From NCBI GenBank assembly GCA_003028315.1, contig CP028150.1, positions 1,736,001 to 1,800,000 of the forward strand: a DNA stretch of 64,000 nt, read 5' to 3'. This stretch comes from Neisseria mucosa (GTDB taxonomy: Bacteria; Pseudomonadota; Gammaproteobacteria; Burkholderiales; Neisseriaceae). The position numbers and the translations under genes were made by a program. Positions 60,270 to 64,000 of this stretch are shown here, piece by piece. Within the stretch, counting starts at the first letter, position 1, and each line of letters begins with the position of its first letter. Under the pieces are notes generated by a model. The model was not told the DNA's origin and made no database searches. It saw only the letters and a list, made by a program, of their open reading frames with translations.

Positions 60270-62528
60270 TTATTTTTCCAACGCGACGGTGTGGCTGCCG
60301 TTGAGCGTGATGTCTTTACCGTACACCTGCAATTCGAGCGGTTCGCCTTTGAGCAGGGTGAAGACGACGTTTTCTTTGCCGACGGCGACTTTAATTAGAC
60401 GGCCGCGGTAGTTGATGTGGAAGGCATAGCCTGTCCACGCACTCGGCAGGAACGGTGCGAAGCTGAGTTTGCCGCCCCAGTTTTTCATTTGGGCGAAACC
60501 TTGGACGATGGCGAGCCACGAGCCAGTCATGGAGGTGATGTGCAGGCCGTCTTCGGTGTCGTTGTTGTAGTTGTCCAAGTCCAGGCGGGCGGTGCGCTGG
60601 TACATTTCCACGGCTTTTTCTTCTTTGCCCAGTTCGGCGGCGAGGATGGCGTGGATACACGGCGACAGCGAGCTTTCGTGCACGGTCATCGGTTCGTAGA
60701 AGTCGAAGTTGCGGCGTTTTTCGTCCATGTTGAAACGGTCGCCGAAGAAGTAGATGCCTTGCAATACGTCCGCCTGTTTGATGAAGGGCGAACGCAGGAT
60801 TTTGTCCCACGACCATTTCTGGTTGAGCGGCAAATCGTCGGGCGAAAGCGCGGACACGGGGCGGATGTCTTTGTCGAGGAAGCCGTCGTGTTGCACGAAT
60901 ACGCCGAGTTCTTCGTCATGCGGACGGTACATATTGGCGCTGATGTCCGCCCATTTTTCCAGCTCGGCGGCACTCACATTCAAATCCGGACGCGGATATT
61001 TCGCCAAGGCTTCGCGGGTGTAGTCCAATACCCATGCGGCGAGGGTGTTGGTGTACCAGTTGTTGTTGATGTTGTTTTCGTATTCGTTCGGGCCGGTTAC
61101 GCCGTGAATCATGTATTTGCCGTTGCGTTTGGAGAAGTGGACGCGGTCCGCCCAGAAGCGGGACACTTCGACCAAGACTTCCAAGCCTTCTTTGGCAAGA
61201 TAGCTTTCGTCGCCGGTGTAGTTGGTGTAGTTGTAGATGGCGTAAGGAATCGCGCCGTTGCGGTGGATTTCCTCGAAGGTGATTTCCCATTCGTTGTGGC
61301 ACTCAATACCCGTAAACGTTACCATCGGATAGAGTGCGCCCGCCAAGCCCTGTTCGCGCGCGTTGTGTTGCGCCTGCGGCAGTTGGTTGCGGCGGTATTG
61401 CAGCAGGTTGCGGGTAACTTCGGGTTCCGCCAGTGCGAGGTAGAGCGGCACGGCGTAGGCTTCGGTGTCCCAATAGGTCGCGCCGCCGTATTTTTCGCCG
61501 GTAAAGCCTTTCGGGCCGATGTTCAGGCGCGCGTCTTCGCCGTAGTAGGTGGAGAACAGTTGGAACAGGTTGAAGCGGATGCCTTGTTGCGCTTCGTCGC
61601 TGCCTTCAATAACCACGTCGGCGATTTCCCAACGGTGCAGCCAGCCTGCTTTGTGCGCCTCCAGCAAGGTTTCAAACGCAACGCCTGCGATTTTTTCCGA
61701 CAAGGCGCGGCCTGCGGCTTTCACCGCTTCCAAGCCCTGATAATCGCGACTGGTGGTAACAATCACGCGTTTTTCAAAGGTTTCGGGCGTACTGCCGACT
61801 TCGGCTTCGAAAGAATTGGAGACCTGCCAGTCGGTTTGGCTGCCGCCGAGGGCTTTGAAGCTGCCGGCAAAGGTTTGTTCGGCGTTGACGATAAATTGTT
61901 CCACGCCGAAGGGATTGGCGACGGTTTGGGTGGCAATGTAGGAGCGGTCGTATGAAACGCCTTTGTCCAATACCTGCCAGAATTTTTCTTCGTAGTTGGA
62001 ATCTTCGTTTTTCACATCGGCGTCGATGATGGAATCAATGCGGACTTGGTGGGTTTTGCCGTCGACGGACACAGCTTCCCAGCGGATAACCGCCAGCTCT
62101 TTTTGCGCGACGGACAGGAATTTGCACACATCGAAACGCACGCCGAATACGGTGAACGAGCGGCGCAACACGCCGTGCTGCATATCGAGTTCGACGGAGA
62201 AGCCGGCAACGTCGTTTTTCGCCAAGTCCACTTCCTGCCCGTCGACAAAGATTCTGACTTTACTGAAATTGAGCGCGTTGATGGCTTTGCCGAAATATTT
62301 GGGATAGCCGTTTTTCCACCAGCCGACGCGGGTTTTGTCGGGGAACCACACGCCGGCGATGTAGGTGCCCAAGTGGCTGTCGGCAGAATAGGTTTCCTCA
62401 AAGCTGCCGCGCATACCCATATAGCCGTTGCCCAAGCTGGTCAGGCTCTCTTGCAGCCGTTTGTGTTCTTTTTCCAGTTTTGCCGAACGCAGCGTCCAAG
62501 GGCTGACTTCCATGATTCTTGTATACAT
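60270..62528 (-). CDS. mapA: Maltose phosphorylase (GH65)
   Basis: Splits maltose with phosphate into beta-glucose-1-phosphate and glucose. It has 752 residues. The N-terminal beta domain (residues 1-270, with GNGYMGMRGSFEETY) precedes the (alpha/alpha)6 barrel. The catalytic glutamate lies in TGPNEYENNINNNWYTN (about residue 480), and the phosphate-site region is near DSSLSPC-like HESSLSPCIHAIL. It stands between the MFS transporter and pgmB as a maltose-use unit. Other GH65 enzymes act on trehalose or kojibiose; the operon supports maltose. Confidence 0.93.
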   Translation of the reverse strand: MYTRIMEVSPWTLRSAKLEKEHKRLQESLTSLGNGYMGMRGSFEETYSADSHLGTYIAGVWFPDKTRVGWWKNGYPKYFGKAINALNFSKVRIFVDGQEVDLAKNDVAGFSVELDMQHGVLRRSFTVFGVRFDVCKFLSVAQKELAVIRWEAVSVDGKTHQVRIDSIIDADVKNEDSNYEEKFWQVLDKGVSYDRSYIATQTVANPFGVEQFIVNAEQTFAGSFKALGGSQTDWQVSNSFEAEVGSTPETFEKRVIVTTSRDYQGLEAVKAAGRALSEKIAGVAFETLLEAHKAGWLHRWEIADVVIEGSDEAQQGIRFNLFQLFSTYYGEDARLNIGPKGFTGEKYGGATYWDTEAYAVPLYLALAEPEVTRNLLQYRRNQLPQAQHNAREQGLAGALYPMVTFTGIECHNEWEITFEEIHRNGAIPYAIYNYTNYTGDESYLAKEGLEVLVEVSRFWADRVHFSKRNGKYMIHGVTGPNEYENNINNNWYTNTLAAWVLDYTREALAKYPRPDLNVSAAELEKWADISANMYRPHDEELGVFVQHDGFLDKDIRPVSALSPDDLPLNQKWSWDKILRSPFIKQADVLQGIYFFGDRFNMDEKRRNFDFYEPMTVHESSLSPCIHAILAAELGKEEKAVEMYQRTARLDLDNYNNDTEDGLHITSMTGSWLAIVQGFAQMKNWGGKLSFAPFLPSAWTGYAFHINYRGRLIKVAVGKENVVFTLLKGEPLELQVYGKDITLNGSHTVALEK

Positions 62529-62650
62529 CGTAAAGCTCCTGTTTTGATGGTTTTATGGCAAACCGTTTTGAAATACGGTTCGCCTTACTTAAATCAAATA
62601 AAGCGTCGGCAGAAGTTTCAGACGACCCTCCTGCCGATAAATGAAGAAAA

Positions 62651-64000
62651 TTATGCGCCACCGTGTGTTTCTTTAATCAGGAACACGGAAAACGCGCCCA
62701 GCAGCAGGACGACGCCCCCTACCAAGAACATATTGGCCTGCAAACCGCCCATCATCGGGAACAACATGAAGCTCAACAGCGAAGCAACAATCTGAGGCAT
62801 ACAGATGGAGCCGTTGAACAAGCCCAAATAAGTGCCCATATGCTTGCCCGACAAGGCGTTGGTTACAATCGTCAGCGGATAAGTGATGATGCCCGCCCAA
62901 GCAATACCGATTAAGATGTAAGACAACACCAGCGCGTATTGGTTGCTGATGAAGAATACGGAGAAAAAGCCGAGCGCGCCCAAAGCCAGGCAGCTGAAAT
63001 AACCCGCCTTAAGGTATCGGTTGGGGATTTTCGCCAATACAAACGAACAAATCACCGCCGCAACCGACTGCACCGCCGCCAATACACCGTACCAGTTGCC
63101 CGCTTCCTGATAGCCTACGGAAGACGCATCGGTCGTGTGCCAGACGTTTTCCGCAATCGCGCCAGCGGAATAAGTCCACATATATTGGAAAGCGAACCAG
63201 CAGAAAAACTGCACCAGAGTGACCGTCCAAAACGCTTTAGGCGCGGTTTTCAAGAGTTCGAACCAGTTGGCTTTTTCCTGATTTGCCGCCACGTCGATGC
63301 CGTGGTAGCGGGCGTAGGTTTCCGGATCGTATTCCTTCACTTTGAAAATCGTGAACGCGCTGGTAATCACCAACAACGCCGCGCCCACATAAAACGCCAC
63401 GACCACGGTCTGCGGCACGACGCCTTTCTCGGCAGTATTCGCCAAACCGATATACGCAAACACAAACGGCAGAATCGCCGCCACAACCGCGCCCGTATTC
63501 GCCAAGAAGCTCTGAATCCCGTAGGCGTAGCTTTTCTGCTCTTCGTTGACCATGTCGCCGACCATCATCTTAAACGGCTGCATCGCCATATTTGACGACA
63601 CGTCCAACAGCGCAATCATCAGCGCGCCGAACGACAAAGCCGCCAGCGACGCATAGCCGAAGCCGAAGCTGCCCGAGTTCGGCATCAAAATCATCACAAT
63701 GACCGCAATCAGCGTGCCGTAAAGCAGATACGGCAGACGGCGGCCGCCCAAGTGCGGCTTCCAAGTGCGGTCGGAGTAATGGCCGACAATCGGCTGTACC
63801 AGCATCCCCGCCAAAGGAGGCAGGATAAAGAACCAGCCGAGGCTGTGCGGGTCGGCGCCGAGCGTCTGGAAGATGCGGCTCATCTGCGAGCTTTGCAGGG
63901 TAAAGGCCGTCTGAACGCCGAGAAAACCGAAACTGAGCATCCAAATCGTGCTTTTCGGCAGCGAGGGCAAGCCCTGCCGCGTAGGTTGCGTATTGTCCGA
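62651..64000 (-). CDS. MFS sugar transporter of the maltose locus, 5' end cut by window
   Basis: About 449 residues are visible, with roughly 12 membrane segments. The first segment is STIWMLSFGFLGVQTAFTLQ and the loop GHYSDRTWKPHLGGRRLPYLLYG matches the glycoside/SLC45-like sugar:H+ symporter family. The frame stays open to the right edge (SDNTQPTRQG), and the start Met is probably just outside. It leads mapA-pgmB and likely imports maltose or glucose. It carries one AG-DUS (63904-63915). Confidence 0.9.
   Translation of the reverse strand, partial: SDNTQPTRQGLPSLPKSTIWMLSFGFLGVQTAFTLQSSQMSRIFQTLGADPHSLGWFFILPPLAGMLVQPIVGHYSDRTWKPHLGGRRLPYLLYGTLIAVIVMILMPNSGSFGFGYASLAALSFGALMIALLDVSSNMAMQPFKMMVGDMVNEEQKSYAYGIQSFLANTGAVVAAILPFVFAYIGLANTAEKGVVPQTVVVAFYVGAALLVITSAFTIFKVKEYDPETYARYHGIDVAANQEKANWFELLKTAPKAFWTVTLVQFFCWFAFQYMWTYSAGAIAENVWHTTDASSVGYQEAGNWYGVLAAVQSVAAVICSFVLAKIPNRYLKAGYFSCLALGALGFFSVFFISNQYALVLSYILIGIAWAGIITYPLTIVTNALSGKHMGTYLGLFNGSICMPQIVASLLSFMLFPMMGGLQANMFLVGGVVLLLGAFSVFLIKETHGGA

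Noticed and set aside
60417..61955. 512-codon plus-strand frame opposite mapA
   Set aside because: Antisense to maltose phosphorylase and without motifs.
1..64000. CRISPR arrays, prophage or toxin-antitoxin modules
   Set aside because: No regularly spaced repeats, phage structural genes or recognisable toxin-antitoxin pairs were seen; the many repeated 12-mers are uptake sequences.

Overview
The window looks like chromosome from a commensal, nitrate-reducing Neisseria of the mucosa/sicca/subflava type. This is inferred from three things. The 12-mer AGGTCGTCTGAA (the AG-mucDUS DNA-uptake dialect) occurs throughout, often as inverted pairs behind genes. Six Correia repeat-enclosed elements (tatagtggatt...aatccactata) are present. 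The gene content is neisserial (mapA-pgmB maltose locus, an IS1655-like IS30 element, lolA, dsbC, metZ, kdsA).

Layout. 0-18.5 kb is ordinary core genome: nth, a DUF817 membrane protein, priA, a dsbC lipoprotein, an IS30-family element, corC-ybeY, hemC, dedA, hda with a HAD hydrolase, a mini-TonB, cutA, panD, kdsA, metZ, several small unknowns and an amino-acid ABC binding lipoprotein. 18.7-39.6 kb is a nitrate-respiration and molybdenum-cofactor block: a DUF2478 protein, narHJI, a NarL-type regulator without a kinase, a stand-alone two-Mop-domain protein, two nitrate/nitrite transporters, moeA-moaA-mobA-moaC-moaD-moaE, an intact IS481-family element, modABC, narG and mog. The catalytic gene narG lies about 12 kb beyond narI instead of heading a narGHJI operon, and the genes that import molybdate and build the cofactor fill the space between. 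The IS481 element, with 7-bp target duplications, sits between the likely modA control region and the modA ribosome-binding site.

40.2-40.4 kb holds tRNA-Glu and tRNA-Arg. 40.5-49.3 kb is core again: dgt, rnhA, tehB, lolA, a DUF455 protein, a His-rich cation efflux pump, gph, a malic enzyme and tmk. 49.6-54.6 kb is a four-gene archaic (Csu-like) chaperone-usher pilus locus (subunit, chaperone, usher, tip). The usher and tip genes each carry a single frameshift at a run of five C. 54.9-59.5 kb has a GLYR1-type dehydrogenase, a TraB/GumN lipoprotein, an alpha/beta hydrolase, a TfpX/TfpZ-like protein and a half-size EamA protein. 59.6-64 kb is the maltose locus pgmB-mapA-MFS transporter, running off the right edge.

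How the genes work together. ModABC would import molybdate. MoaA, MoaC, MoaD, MoaE, Mog, MoeA and MobA would build bis-MGD for NarG. NarJ would assemble NarGHI and the two NarK proteins would move nitrate in and nitrite out. The most interesting signals are the split nar operon, the IS-disrupted modABC leader, uptake-sequence dialects foreign to the host in priA and in the nar block, a recurrent ATACT-N5-AGTAT inverted repeat upstream of nar/Mo genes, and the double-frameshifted pilus operon. I did not find a clear wholly new defence or mobile system.
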